Part shown: positions 27,789 to 36,837 of the stretch, one piece after another
Position numbering within the stretch: position 1 is the first letter of the stretch
Layout of the letters: every line of letters starts with the position of its first letter
Assembly (NCBI RefSeq): GCF_000317125.1
Contig: NC_019695.1
Span: 2,964,336 to 3,028,335, forward strand
Length of the DNA stretch: 64,000 nt
From: Chroococcidiopsis thermalis PCC 7203
GTDB lineage: Bacteria; Cyanobacteriota; Cyanobacteriia; Cyanobacteriales; Chroococcidiopsidaceae
Reading direction: 5' to 3'
Made by a program: the position numbers and the translations under genes
The notes under the pieces: generated by a model
Told to the model about the DNA's origin: nothing
Database searches by the model: none
The model's input: the letters and a program-made list of their open reading frames with translations, nothing else

Positions 27789-29247
27789 CTACCTCGCAAC
27801 ATTACCAGAGATCGAACGCCATCGGGCGGCTATTTATCGTGTAGAAATATCTCGTCCCGTGCGATCGGCAATAGAATCTGCAATCCTAAATAACGATACC
27901 ACGTTTTTCGATTACGGTTGCGGTCATGGGGGAGATATCGATCGCGTTGCCAATTTAGGATACACTAGCAGCGGTTGGGATCCTTACTACCGTCCCAATG
28001 CTCCCCGTATTGCCGCAGATATTGTCAATTTAGGCTACGTTCTCAACGTGATTGAAGATTTGGAGGAACGCCGCCAAGCCTTAATTTACGCCTGGGAACT
28101 CACCCGCAAAGTTTTACTCGTCTCAGCGCAAGTCCTGATTAACGATCGCAGCAGCAATCAAATGGCGTATGGTGATGGCATTGTTACGAGTCGCAATACA
28201 TTTCAAAAATATTACGACCAAGAGGAACTGAAAAAATATATTGATGAAGTCCTGAACGTCGATGCAGTTCCAGTCGCATTAGGAATCTATTATGTCTTTC
28301 GTGACGAACAAGAACGTGAGAGTTTCAAGGCTTTACGCTTTCGTTCTCGCGCTACCACACCAAGAATACGCATTCCTAGCAAGCGATTTGAAGATTATCA
28401 AGAACAACTCGCGCCTTTGATGGCTTTTGTCACGGAAAGGGGACGATTACCTGTCAAGGGTGAGTTAGCAGAGGAAGCAGAATTAATAACTGAGTTTGGT
28501 AATTTCCGCCGCGCCTATAATGTTATCTTACAAGCCACGGATGAAGCAGAATGGGATGCGATCGCCTATCGTCGTTCTTTAGATATTCTGGTATATCTTG
28601 CGTTAACTCAATTCAGTCAGCGTCCCAGTTTTAATAAGTTATCACCCGCACTGCGCCACGATATCAAAGCTTTTTTTGGCAGTTATCAAGAAGCTTGTGA
28701 GGTAGCAGATCGTAAGCTTTTCAGTTTGGGTAAGCCTGGAGTTATTACTAAAATCTGCCAGCAAAGCAAGATAGGAAAGCGTTTACCAACAGCTTTATAC
28801 GTTCACGTCTCGGCAATTGAAGAATTAGATCCACTGCTGCGGATTTATGAAGGCTGTGCGAGTCGGACTATCGGACGTTTGGAAGATGCAACGCTGGTCA
28901 AATTTTGTACGGATAAGCCAAAGATTTCTTATTTATTTTATCCAGATTTCGATACAAATCCTCATCCAACTTTACATACAAGTATGCAAATTCATTTGCC
29001 GGATTTGAAGGTATTTTATCGCGATTACGATCGCGCTGCTAATCCACCAATTCTGCACCGTAAGGAAACTTTTGTCAGCGAACGTTATCCTTTGTCCGAA
29101 CAGTTTGCTAATTTGACTCGACAAGAGGAAGAGTTGGGTTTGTTGAAGAATTCTCGCGAGATTGGAACGCGGGATGGATGGTATAGGCGGTTGGAGGAAT
29201 ATGGGGTGGAGATTCAGAACGATCGCGTGGTTTTTGTGAATTCGTAG
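27775..29247 (+). CDS. DNA phosphorothioation-associated putative methyltransferase
   Basis: About 490 residues. The N-terminal SAM-binding region is clear: TTFFDYGCGHGGDIDRVANLG as the glycine-rich loop (split here into DYGCGHGG and DIDRV), then GWDPYYRPNA and the DIVNLGYVLNVIED segment. The C-terminal 250 residues are specific to the Dnd-associated family. ATG 27775 is preferred to TTG 27760. The substrate is unproven; the family is known only by association with dnd genes. It closes the rightward operon. Confidence 0.88.
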   Translation: MVESNYLATLPEIERHRAAIYRVEISRPVRSAIESAILNNDTTFFDYGCGHGGDIDRVANLGYTSSGWDPYYRPNAPRIAADIVNLGYVLNVIEDLEERRQALIYAWELTRKVLLVSAQVLINDRSSNQMAYGDGIVTSRNTFQKYYDQEELKKYIDEVLNVDAVPVALGIYYVFRDEQERESFKALRFRSRATTPRIRIPSKRFEDYQEQLAPLMAFVTERGRLPVKGELAEEAELITEFGNFRRAYNVILQATDEAEWDAIAYRRSLDILVYLALTQFSQRPSFNKLSPALRHDIKAFFGSYQEACEVADRKLFSLGKPGVITKICQQSKIGKRLPTALYVHVSAIEELDPLLRIYEGCASRTIGRLEDATLVKFCTDKPKISYLFYPDFDTNPHPTLHTSMQIHLPDLKVFYRDYDRAANPPILHRKETFVSERYPLSEQFANLTRQEEELGLLKNSREIGTRDGWYRRLEEYGVEIQNDRVVFVNS

Positions 29248-29285
29248 GGGAGTTTTGGTTGATTTAAAATTTAAGGCTGAATTTA

Positions 29286-29365
29286 TGTCACGCATCAGCC
29301 GTAGGCGTTAGCGATAGCGAAGGCGAAGCCGTTAGCGTAGCGTTAGACGCAAAGGCGCGAAGAGG
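29286..29365. repeat. Low-complexity dispersed repeat at right border of the Dnd island
   Basis: TTAGCG/GCGTAG/GAAGGCGAAGC-type short repeats followed by GACGCAAAGGCGCGAAG. The second part is shared with the spacer at 53350-53430. No att-like duplication of the left border was seen. Confidence 0.55.
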
Positions 29366-29404
29366 AACGCTAAAGATGTAATGTGCGTGGGAGTAAAGTT
29401 TTGT

Positions 29405-30595
29405 TTATTGAGAATCGCGATCGCGTTGAATGGCTTGTTCTATAGCTATTTTTTCTTTGACTCTTTGAATGTAAGGTTTCAGTTGTTTTAAACTCTGTCC
29501 TGTCAGCATACTTAAATTTTCTAAAGTCATGCCTTTCATCAACATTTCCACGCACCATGTTTGTTGAGTTTGGACGATAACTGGTGCTTGTCCTTCTGGC
29601 GTGAGTAATCCTTGAGTAATTATCTGCCAGCGCTGCTGAATTTCTATTTCTGATAGTGGTAAACCAGCATCATTTAAAAATAATGCTGCTTCATTGTCTT
29701 TACGGCTTTTGAGCCACTGAGTCAAGGGGTTGCGAGTATAGGAACCGTATCGCTTTCCCAAAATCCATTGATTCACGGGGACTTGTCGCACGGAACCTTG
29801 AGTAATTTGCAATAAATAGCGATCGCGATCGATTATTTGATGTACTCTTTCTAAGTTTGCAATTTCTAACGCTGATAAACCCGTGGCAAATAAGACATAC
29901 ATTAATGCATAATCTTGTAGTTCAATTTTCTTAGCTTTTTGGAGGATTGTATGCACTAAATTTGCAGGTAAATCTATAATTTTCTCTACACTACTTTCAG
30001 CTTCAACCTGGTTTAAGAATAACTCAACCAAACTTTCTAAAAACTCGTCTCTACTCTGCCAAAGTGCTTGGAATCCTGTTGTAAATTGAATCGCGGCATA
30101 TCCTAATAGCAAACTATTGAGTAAGCTAGCTAGCTGGGAAACTGGTAAATTAGTTTGTAATTGTTCCCGCTCGATGACAGTGGCGATATACTCAGCTACA
30201 TACTGATTGGCTTGAGTTAAATATTCGCCAATCACTTGCTGATGTTCGCTGGAATAGCGCCTGGATTCACCTACCACAGATAATACCAACTCTGGCACTT
30301 GCTCTAAAGCCTGCAAGCGATCGCTAGCATAATCTTTGAGTGCCTGATGCAAACTGCTTGTTTGACTCGCTTTCTCGCGCAGAGATTCGCCAAAATCTTT
30401 AAATACTGCTGATTCTGAGATTGCTGCTAGCAACAACCCTTGCTTGTTGCCAAAATGCCGAAACAGGGTGACTTCGTTCACCTGCGCTAGTTCGGCAATC
30501 TGCCGCGTTGTCGTCTCGGTGATTCCCTGAATCGAGAACAACTGCAAAGCCGCATCAATCAATCGCTGTCGAGTGGAAGTTAGTTGAGTAGCCAT
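29405..30595 (-). CDS. TetR regulator with C-terminal recombinase-like domain
   Basis: Start set at ATG 30595 (396 residues), because the TetR helix-turn-helix follows at once (TRQRLIDAALQLFSIQG, then VTLFRHFGNKQGLL). Residues about 55-205 are a TetR ligand domain. From about 215 a second domain resembles the catalytic half of tyrosine recombinases: YALMYVLFATGLSALEIANLE, PLTQWLKSR and TWCVEMLMKGMTLENLSMLTG. The position of the first catalytic Arg (GLR in active enzymes) is Ser here, so it is probably inactive. Divergent from desC. Confidence 0.75.
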   Translation of the reverse strand: MATQLTSTRQRLIDAALQLFSIQGITETTTRQIAELAQVNEVTLFRHFGNKQGLLLAAISESAVFKDFGESLREKASQTSSLHQALKDYASDRLQALEQVPELVLSVVGESRRYSSEHQQVIGEYLTQANQYVAEYIATVIEREQLQTNLPVSQLASLLNSLLLGYAAIQFTTGFQALWQSRDEFLESLVELFLNQVEAESSVEKIIDLPANLVHTILQKAKKIELQDYALMYVLFATGLSALEIANLERVHQIIDRDRYLLQITQGSVRQVPVNQWILGKRYGSYTRNPLTQWLKSRKDNEAALFLNDAGLPLSEIEIQQRWQIITQGLLTPEGQAPVIVQTQQTWCVEMLMKGMTLENLSMLTGQSLKQLKPYIQRVKEKIAIEQAIQRDRDSQ

Positions 30596-30617
30596 AAGAT
30601 AGAAATTTATCAAATCG

Positions 30618-30634
30618 TGCAAGCAGTACTTGCA
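30618..30634. promoter_or_regulatory. Operator-like site 1 (TetR side)
   Basis: TGCAAGCAGTACTTGCA has perfect 6-bp arms with a 5-nt spacer and lies 23 bp upstream of the TetR-family start. It matches site 2 at 14 of 17 positions. Confidence 0.65.
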
Positions 30635-30663
30635 ATTATATTTTTGCGTTGTTAAGCTGGGGT

Positions 30664-30680
30664 TGTAAGTAGCACTTGCA
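30664..30680. promoter_or_regulatory. Operator-like site 2 (desC side)
   Basis: TGTAAGTAGCACTTGCA lies 48 bp upstream of desC; site starts are 46 bp apart. Together with site 1 it is the likely target of the divergent TetR-type protein. Confidence 0.65.
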
Positions 30681-30728
30681 TTTCCTGACAAAAGGTTTGT
30701 TAAGTGCTGAGTACTGAAAGTAGAGATT

Positions 30729-31577
30729 ATGACTATAGGCTCAGTTGCAGAGGGTAAACAGCCGCTTGCTCTCAGCTGGATCAATGTGGTGTTTTTCGGC
30801 ACGTTTCATGTTGTAGCAATGCTCGCTCCCTGGTGTTTTTCTTGGTCGGCTTTGGGAGTGACGATATTTCTTCACTGGCTATTTGGCAGCATTGGGATTT
30901 GTTTAGGCTATCACAGGCTCTTAAGTCACCGCAGTTTGCAAATAACACCGAAGTGGCTGGAATATGCGATCGCCTTCATCGGGGCGCTTGCCATGCAGGG
31001 AGGACCCGTCTTTTGGGTAGCGGGACATCGACAACATCACGCTCATACAGAGGACGTGGACAAAGATCCTTACTCTTCTAAGCGGGGTTTTTGGTGGAGT
31101 CACATGCTGTGGATTCTGTACCCGCGATCGGAGTTCTATATCTACGATAATTACCGAAAGTTTGCCCCCGACCTCGATCGCGACCCGTATTATCGCTGGT
31201 TGGATCGCTACTTCTTACTGTTGCAAATTCCATTGGCGGTGTTGCTATACCTTCTCGGCGGCTGGTCTTTTGTCATCTATGGTGTCTTTCTCCGCGCCGT
31301 ATTACTCTGGCACAGCACTTGGCTGATCAACTCGGCGACTCATTTATACGGTTATCGTCATTTTGAGGTAGAGGACAATTCTCGCAATCTTTGGTGGGCA
31401 GCACTTTTAACTTATGGGGAAGGTTGGCACAACAACCACCACGCTCAGCCTAATGTAGCACCAGCCGGACGGCGGTGGTGGGAAATTGATATGACATGGT
31501 GGGCAATTCAGGCTTTACAAGCTTTAGGTTTAGCTAAAAAAGTCGTGCTACCACCAACACAAAAGGCAAAGGCTTAG
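30729..31577 (+). CDS. desC: Acyl-lipid delta-9 fatty acid desaturase
   Basis: A membrane desaturase that puts the first double bond into acyl chains of membrane lipids. All three histidine boxes are present: HRLLSH (about 62-67), HRQHHAH (about 99-105) and HNNHH (about 237-241). Four hydrophobic segments surround them. The 282-residue length fits cyanobacterial DesC. Regulation by the divergent TetR-family protein through two operator-like sites is inferred; temperature control is known for the family. Confidence 0.92.
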   Translation: MTIGSVAEGKQPLALSWINVVFFGTFHVVAMLAPWCFSWSALGVTIFLHWLFGSIGICLGYHRLLSHRSLQITPKWLEYAIAFIGALAMQGGPVFWVAGHRQHHAHTEDVDKDPYSSKRGFWWSHMLWILYPRSEFYIYDNYRKFAPDLDRDPYYRWLDRYFLLLQIPLAVLLYLLGGWSFVIYGVFLRAVLLWHSTWLINSATHLYGYRHFEVEDNSRNLWWAALLTYGEGWHNNHHAQPNVAPAGRRWWEIDMTWWAIQALQALGLAKKVVLPPTQKAKA

Positions 31578-31608
31578 CGATCGCAATCTGGTAAGAACGC
31601 ATAATCTA

Positions 31609-31636
31609 TGTAGGGGCGCACAGCTGTGCGCCCCTA
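31609..31636. repeat. 28-bp perfect palindrome after desC
   Basis: Arms GTAGGGGCGCACAG / CTGTGCGCCCCTAC. It is a type of palindromic repeat widely scattered in cyanobacterial genomes. It may also serve as a terminator for desC, though no T run follows. Confidence 0.85.
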
Positions 31637-31820
31637 CGAATTTTGTAATTTACTTTTTAGCTACCTACCACGAACTATGCGATCGCCTCTATCGCCTCTA
31701 ACTCAAGATATGAAAAATTATTGTGTTTACTGGTCACTGATAACTGTTAACTGTTAACTGCTCCCTGATTTAACGCTACACTGCATGAGTGCGACTTAAT
31801 TACAATACGCGATCGCCCAT

Positions 31821-32867
31821 ATGCACGTCAGCGCCGAACTTTTCACCGTCCGCAAGCGCTTTCCCTTAACAATTAGTCGGGGAACGACAGCCCAAACGAC
31901 AAATGTGTGGGTGAAAGTCGCACAGGATGGAATTGAAGGCTGGGGGGAAGCATCGCCATTTTCTCTCGGAGATCGTCCGCAATCTACCGAAACGCTGTTG
32001 GAGGCAATACAAACAATTGCACCGCAGTTACAAAGCATGAATCCTTGGGAACGGCAGCGAATTGGTGACATCATCCAAACAATGCCATCCTCTGCCCAAG
32101 CTGCAATCGATATGGCGCTGCACGATTGGATTGGGAAAAAGGCGGGATTACCCCTGTGGCAGTTGTGGGGGTTAGACTGCGATCGCATCGTGCCAACTTC
32201 AGTCACAATTGGGATTAATACCCCAGAAGCAGCCGTAGCAAGGGTAAGAGACTGGTTGCAATTTATCGAAGTCAAGATTTTCAAAATCAAGTTGGGCAAT
32301 CCAGCCGGAATTGAGGCGGATCGGGAAATGTTAGCAGCAATCCGCGATGAAGTTCCGACTTTAGAGCTATTTGTCGATGCCAACGGCGGCTGGAATTTAG
32401 ATGACGCGATCGCCATGTGTCGGTGGTTAGCCGACTATGATGTTAAATATGTAGAACAACCGCTAGCAAGGGGAGAAGAGAAACACTTACCCCAATTAAA
32501 ACAGCGATCGCCTCTACCGATTTTTGTCGATGAAAGCTGTATGACAAGTCGCGATATTCCTCAGTTATCCAACTGCGTGCGCGGAATCAATATCAAACTG
32601 ATGAAAGCTGGTGGTTTGTCAGAAGCAATGCGGATGGTACAAGTGGCAAAAGCATTAGGGTTACAGGTCATGTTTGGTTGCTATTCTGACAGTTCCCTCT
32701 CAAATACAGCCGCCGCCCACCTTGCACCCCTAGCCGACTATCTCGATTTAGATAGTCATTTGAATTTAACCGCAGAACCCTTTGTAGGTGCAATAATCCG
32801 ATCGGGGCGGTTGTTGCCAAATTGCAAACCAGGATTGGGGGTAGAACGCAGTGCGGTTGCAGGCTGA
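31821..32867 (+). CDS. Enolase-superfamily dipeptide epimerase / racemase
   Basis: Muconate-lactonising-type barrel with all active-site residues: the Lys155-x-Lys157 pair, metal ligands Asp186 (VDANGGW), Glu212 (VEQPL) and Asp237 (VDES), and Lys259 (NIKLMKAGG). The pattern fits L-Ala-D/L-Glu epimerases, which act in murein peptide recycling. It overlaps a DUF1611 gene by 17 nt. In other bacteria an equivalent pair, DgcA-DgcN, was reported to act on D-glutamate through N-acetylation, so the annotation as dipeptide epimerase is not certain. Confidence 0.85.
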   Translation: MHVSAELFTVRKRFPLTISRGTTAQTTNVWVKVAQDGIEGWGEASPFSLGDRPQSTETLLEAIQTIAPQLQSMNPWERQRIGDIIQTMPSSAQAAIDMALHDWIGKKAGLPLWQLWGLDCDRIVPTSVTIGINTPEAAVARVRDWLQFIEVKIFKIKLGNPAGIEADREMLAAIRDEVPTLELFVDANGGWNLDDAIAMCRWLADYDVKYVEQPLARGEEKHLPQLKQRSPLPIFVDESCMTSRDIPQLSNCVRGINIKLMKAGGLSEAMRMVQVAKALGLQVMFGCYSDSSLSNTAAAHLAPLADYLDLDSHLNLTAEPFVGAIIRSGRLLPNCKPGLGVERSAVAG

Positions 32868-33891
32868 AAGTAGGGTAGCCATTCTCTTGCACGACGGTAT
32901 TAAAGGCAGTCAAGGTAAAACCGGACTTGCTCTGTTGCGCTACAGTCAGGCTCAAATTATCGCCGTTATCGATCGCCAATGTGCCGGAGAGTCTCTACCT
33001 GTAGTCTCTGGCATCAACCGCGACATCCCGATTGTCGGTTCCGTTGAGGAAGCATTAGCTTACAATCCAGACATATTAGCCATTGGTATTGCTCCTTCTG
33101 GAGGCATTTTACCGCCAGAGTGGCAGCAGGAAGTCAAGCAAGCTGTATTTGCAGGTTTATCAATTGCGAATGGTTTGCACACACCCTTAGCCACAATCCC
33201 AGAATTTCAAAACTTACGCCCAGGACAGTGGATTTGGGATGTCAGACAAGAACCGCCTAACTTACCCATCGCCAGCGGACAAGCGCAAACGCTAGCTTGT
33301 CGGCGAGTGCTGGCTGTGGGTACGGATATGGGCGTAGGTAAAATGTCTGCTTGTTTGGAACTGGATCGTGCCTGTCAACAACGGGGCTTGCGTTCTAAGT
33401 TTATCGCGACCGGACAAGCAGGGCTGATGATTGCTGGCGATGGTATTCCCCTAGATGCAATTCGAGTTGACTTTGCCGCAGGGGCAGTAGAACAAATGGT
33501 CGTGCAACACGGCAGCGATCGCGATATTGTCTTTGTAGAAGGGCAGGGATCGTTACTGCATCCAGGTTCGACCGCAACCTTACCCCTGATTCGGGGAACG
33601 CAACCAACGCATTTAGTGTTAGTCCATCGCGCCGGACAAACTCACATTCGCAACCATCCTCACGTACCGATTCCAGCTTTAACAGATGTAGTACAACTAT
33701 ACGAAATGGTAGCTAAAGCAGCAGGAGCATTTGCCGATGTTCCAGTTGCCGCGATCGCGCTCAACACATTTCATCTCGATCTTGCCACGGCACGACAGGC
33801 AATCGAACAAGCTCAAGCCGAGACTGGTTTACTCTGTACTGATGTGGTACGCTTTGGAACAGAGAATATTCTAGATGCAATCGTAAAATAA
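32851..33891 (+). CDS. DUF1611 (DgcN-like) P-loop protein
   Basis: A 346-residue DUF1611 family protein starting with GTG inside the upstream epimerase gene. It has an N-terminal Rossmann-like part (residues about 1-125) and a P-loop NTPase-like domain with VGTDMGVGKMSACLEL (about 152-167), FIATGQAGLMIAGDGIP and FVEGQGSLLHPG. Members called DgcN have been described as D-glutamate N-acetyltransferases paired with an epimerase homologue. The same pairing here suggests D-amino-acid or peptidoglycan-derived peptide turnover; direct evidence is lacking. Confidence 0.8.
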   Translation: MRLQAESRVAILLHDGIKGSQGKTGLALLRYSQAQIIAVIDRQCAGESLPVVSGINRDIPIVGSVEEALAYNPDILAIGIAPSGGILPPEWQQEVKQAVFAGLSIANGLHTPLATIPEFQNLRPGQWIWDVRQEPPNLPIASGQAQTLACRRVLAVGTDMGVGKMSACLELDRACQQRGLRSKFIATGQAGLMIAGDGIPLDAIRVDFAAGAVEQMVVQHGSDRDIVFVEGQGSLLHPGSTATLPLIRGTQPTHLVLVHRAGQTHIRNHPHVPIPALTDVVQLYEMVAKAAGAFADVPVAAIALNTFHLDLATARQAIEQAQAETGLLCTDVVRFGTENILDAIVK

Positions 33892-34174
33892 CGCGGTTCG
33901 CCCAATTGAGAGCGCGTCAAAACTTAAGCACTTCCGTGGGAGGGTTCCCCCACCGTGGGAAAGTTTTCGTGCAAAGCCGCTAGCAATTTTTTGCATCTTT
34001 GCGCAACATATCTTTCAGTAAACATACGTAAAAAGACAAGTAAATTAACAATGAACTTCGCAATTATACGCTTGATAGCTAGATCTAGATAGGCTTATGA
34101 TTGTAGTATTTGTAGCAGTTAAAACAATTTTTACTTAACCCGAACGAAATATTTTTACTCAGTAAAGCGATCGC

Positions 34175-36778
34175 ATGAAATCCAAAAAGACATTATTCCC
34201 CATCGGTGTAGCATTCACCAGTCTGATTGGAGTATTGTATGCGACAGCATCAGTTATTTTGTTCAAGAATCTGCACCAAGCAGAAGAACGGCATACTCGC
34301 CAAGCAGTAGAAGGAGTTTTAAGTGCTTTTACTCAATCCAAAAAAGATTTGAGCATTCATATTGATGATTGGGCAAGCTGGAACGATACTTATAATTTTG
34401 TCCTAGATCGGAACCAAGATTATATCGACTCTAATCTCTACCCAGCAGGATTGCTAGCACTCAAACTCAATTTAGTTCTCTACGTTCAGCCTTCAGGCAA
34501 AATAGTTTACGGAACTGGTTTTGACTTAAACGCTCAGAAATACAAGTCAATTTCTCCAGCATTGAAACCTCATCTAGTGCCACAATCTCCACTGGTGCGC
34601 CACAAGACTATAGAAAGTGGCACAGTAGGTATTGTCAATCTACCAGAAGGATTAATTTTAGTCGGAGCGCAACCAATTTTGTCTAGTGAAGATAAAGGAC
34701 CGATTCGCGGTTCGCTCATTTTTGGGCGTTATCTCAATGCTGGAACGATCGCCACTTTATCCAAGTCTACCCGCCTGCCGCTTTCCGTACGTGCAATCGA
34801 TCGCGCCGATCTGCCTACTGATTTTCAGGCAATGCGAAATTTATTATCACCAACTAACAAAATTCTCGTACGTCCGATCGACAAAAATACAATTGCTGGT
34901 TACGCTTTGCTACCAGATATTTACGGTAAACCTGCGGCAATTTTGCGCGTTGCTATTGCCAGGGAAATATATCATCAAGGTCGGACAAGTTGGTATTATT
35001 TAACAATTTTACTAGCGATCGTTGCAATAATTTTTGCAACAATTATTTTTCAACTTATAGAAAAATTAGTAGCCTCCGAGCGTAAATGGCAAGAAAGTGA
35101 AGAATACCGTCATTTAGTTGCCAAGGCTTCTCAAAGTATCTTTTTAGTCAATGCCAGTACCAAACAAATTATTGAAGCCAATGCTACATTTGAAAATTTC
35201 CTCGGCTATCATTCCGGTCAACTACTCCAGTTGACACTATTCGATTTAGTTGCTGAAAATCAAGCAGTGGTAGAGCGCTTTATCTTAGCATTGCAGGTAG
35301 AGCGTTACTTTACAGGCGAACAACAATATCGCCGTCAGGATGGAATACTAGTCGATGTTGAAATTAACGCGAACTTAATTACTCGCAACGGCAAAGATGT
35401 TTTTTGTATCATCGTCCACGACATTACTAAGCGCAAACAAATAGAGCAACAATTACAACACGAAGCCTTTCACGATTCCCTCACGGGTCTAGCAAATCGC
35501 GCCCTATTTATGATGCGGTTGGAGCAAGCACTGAGGTTGCAACAACAGCAAGCAGACTATAGTTTTGCAGTTTTGTTTTTAGACCTCGATCGCTTCAAGG
35601 CAATCAATGATAGTTTAGGACATATGCTTGGCGATCGGTTGTTGATTGGGATCGCTCAAAGACTAAGAGCGCAGATCCGCACGGGAGATACTCTGGCTCG
35701 TCTAGGCGGCGATGAGTTTGCAATGGTGCTAGAGAATTGTAGCGATCCCACTGAGATGATCAAACGGATACAACTGGCACTTAAGTTACCTTTTCGGTTA
35801 GATGGTAATGAGATTTTTGCCACCACAAGCATTGGCGCGATCGCCAATACCAGAGAATATCGCCAACCAGAAGATTTATTGCGCGATGCCGATACTGCTA
35901 TGTACCGCGCCAAAGCTGGCGGGAAAGCACGGTATGAAGTTTTCGATACCTCCATGCGCGATCGCGTCGTAGCACTATTTCAATTAGAAACTGACTTGCG
36001 ACGGGCAATTGACAACCAGGAATTGCATTTGCACTATCAACCGATAGTTTCGCTAGTCAACCAAAAAATTGTTGGTTTTGAAGCACTCGTACGTTGGCAG
36101 CATCCCCAAAGGGGTGCAATCTCTCCAGCAGAATTTATTCCAATTGCCGAAGAGACAGGGTTAATTGTGCCGATTGGCTGGTGGGTATTGCAGCAAGCTT
36201 GCCTGCAAATGCAACTTTGGCAAGCACAATTTGCCATGAACGTGCCGTTCAAAATCAGTGTCAACTTTTCTGCACCGCAGTTTACTCAACCGCAAGTAGG
36301 AAAACAGATTATTCAAATATTACAAGCCACTGGACTCGACGCAAAGAGTTTGCAACTAGAACTGACTGAAAGCGTACTGATGGAACACCCTGAAGCAATC
36401 GCGGCTTTGATGGAAGAACTCAACGCTTTGGGAGTCTCCCTAGCCCTAGATGACTTCGGCACGGGTTATTCTTCCTTAAGTTACTTACAACGGTTTCCGA
36501 TAAATATCCTCAAGCTAGACCGTTCCTTCGTTTGCCGAATCGGTAAATGCTATCAAAGTTGGGAGATCGTTCGCGCTACAATCATGCTTGCCCGCGCCCT
36601 AGACATGGAAGTCGTGGCTGAAGGAATAGAAACTTTAGAACAGCTTGCCCGTCTGCGAGGACTCAAATGTAAATTTGGGCAAGGATATTATTTCTCTCAA
36701 CCTGTAGATAGTACTGCAGCTGGAGAATTACTCGCCCAGCAGTTTGATAGGCTAGTCGAAGTTGTAAGTCGTAAGTAG
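34175..36778 (+). CDS. CHASE4-PAS-GGDEF-EAL cyclic-di-GMP enzyme
   Basis: 867 residues. Membrane helices at about 9-30 and 274-295 frame an extracytoplasmic CHASE4-type sensor (DDWASWNDTYNF at about 64-75). Then come a PAS domain (about 310-420), a GGDEF domain with intact GGDEF (511-515) and the inhibitory I-site RxxD (502-505), and an EAL domain with EALVRW (636-641) and DDFGTGYSSL. Both synthesis and hydrolysis of c-di-GMP are possible from sequence; the net activity cannot be told. The upstream 283 nt hold no gene. Confidence 0.92.
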   Translation: MKSKKTLFPIGVAFTSLIGVLYATASVILFKNLHQAEERHTRQAVEGVLSAFTQSKKDLSIHIDDWASWNDTYNFVLDRNQDYIDSNLYPAGLLALKLNLVLYVQPSGKIVYGTGFDLNAQKYKSISPALKPHLVPQSPLVRHKTIESGTVGIVNLPEGLILVGAQPILSSEDKGPIRGSLIFGRYLNAGTIATLSKSTRLPLSVRAIDRADLPTDFQAMRNLLSPTNKILVRPIDKNTIAGYALLPDIYGKPAAILRVAIAREIYHQGRTSWYYLTILLAIVAIIFATIIFQLIEKLVASERKWQESEEYRHLVAKASQSIFLVNASTKQIIEANATFENFLGYHSGQLLQLTLFDLVAENQAVVERFILALQVERYFTGEQQYRRQDGILVDVEINANLITRNGKDVFCIIVHDITKRKQIEQQLQHEAFHDSLTGLANRALFMMRLEQALRLQQQQADYSFAVLFLDLDRFKAINDSLGHMLGDRLLIGIAQRLRAQIRTGDTLARLGGDEFAMVLENCSDPTEMIKRIQLALKLPFRLDGNEIFATTSIGAIANTREYRQPEDLLRDADTAMYRAKAGGKARYEVFDTSMRDRVVALFQLETDLRRAIDNQELHLHYQPIVSLVNQKIVGFEALVRWQHPQRGAISPAEFIPIAEETGLIVPIGWWVLQQACLQMQLWQAQFAMNVPFKISVNFSAPQFTQPQVGKQIIQILQATGLDAKSLQLELTESVLMEHPEAIAALMEELNALGVSLALDDFGTGYSSLSYLQRFPINILKLDRSFVCRIGKCYQSWEIVRATIMLARALDMEVVAEGIETLEQLARLRGLKCKFGQGYYFSQPVDSTAAGELLAQQFDRLVEVVSRK

Positions 36779-36837
36779 AGAATTAACTGGTCATTGGTCA
36801 CTGGTCACTGGTTACTGCTCGCGATCTCCCTTTACCT

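Noticed and set aside
14490-29400. Integrative element with att sites around the Dnd island
   Set aside because: No integrase, transposase, tRNA or matching border repeats were found; the recombinase-like domain at 29405 is fused to TetR and lacks a catalytic Arg.
33930-33960. GTGGGAGGG/CCCCCAC hairpin as terminator of the DUF1611 gene
   Set aside because: The stem needs a bulge and no T run follows, so the assignment is too weak to list.
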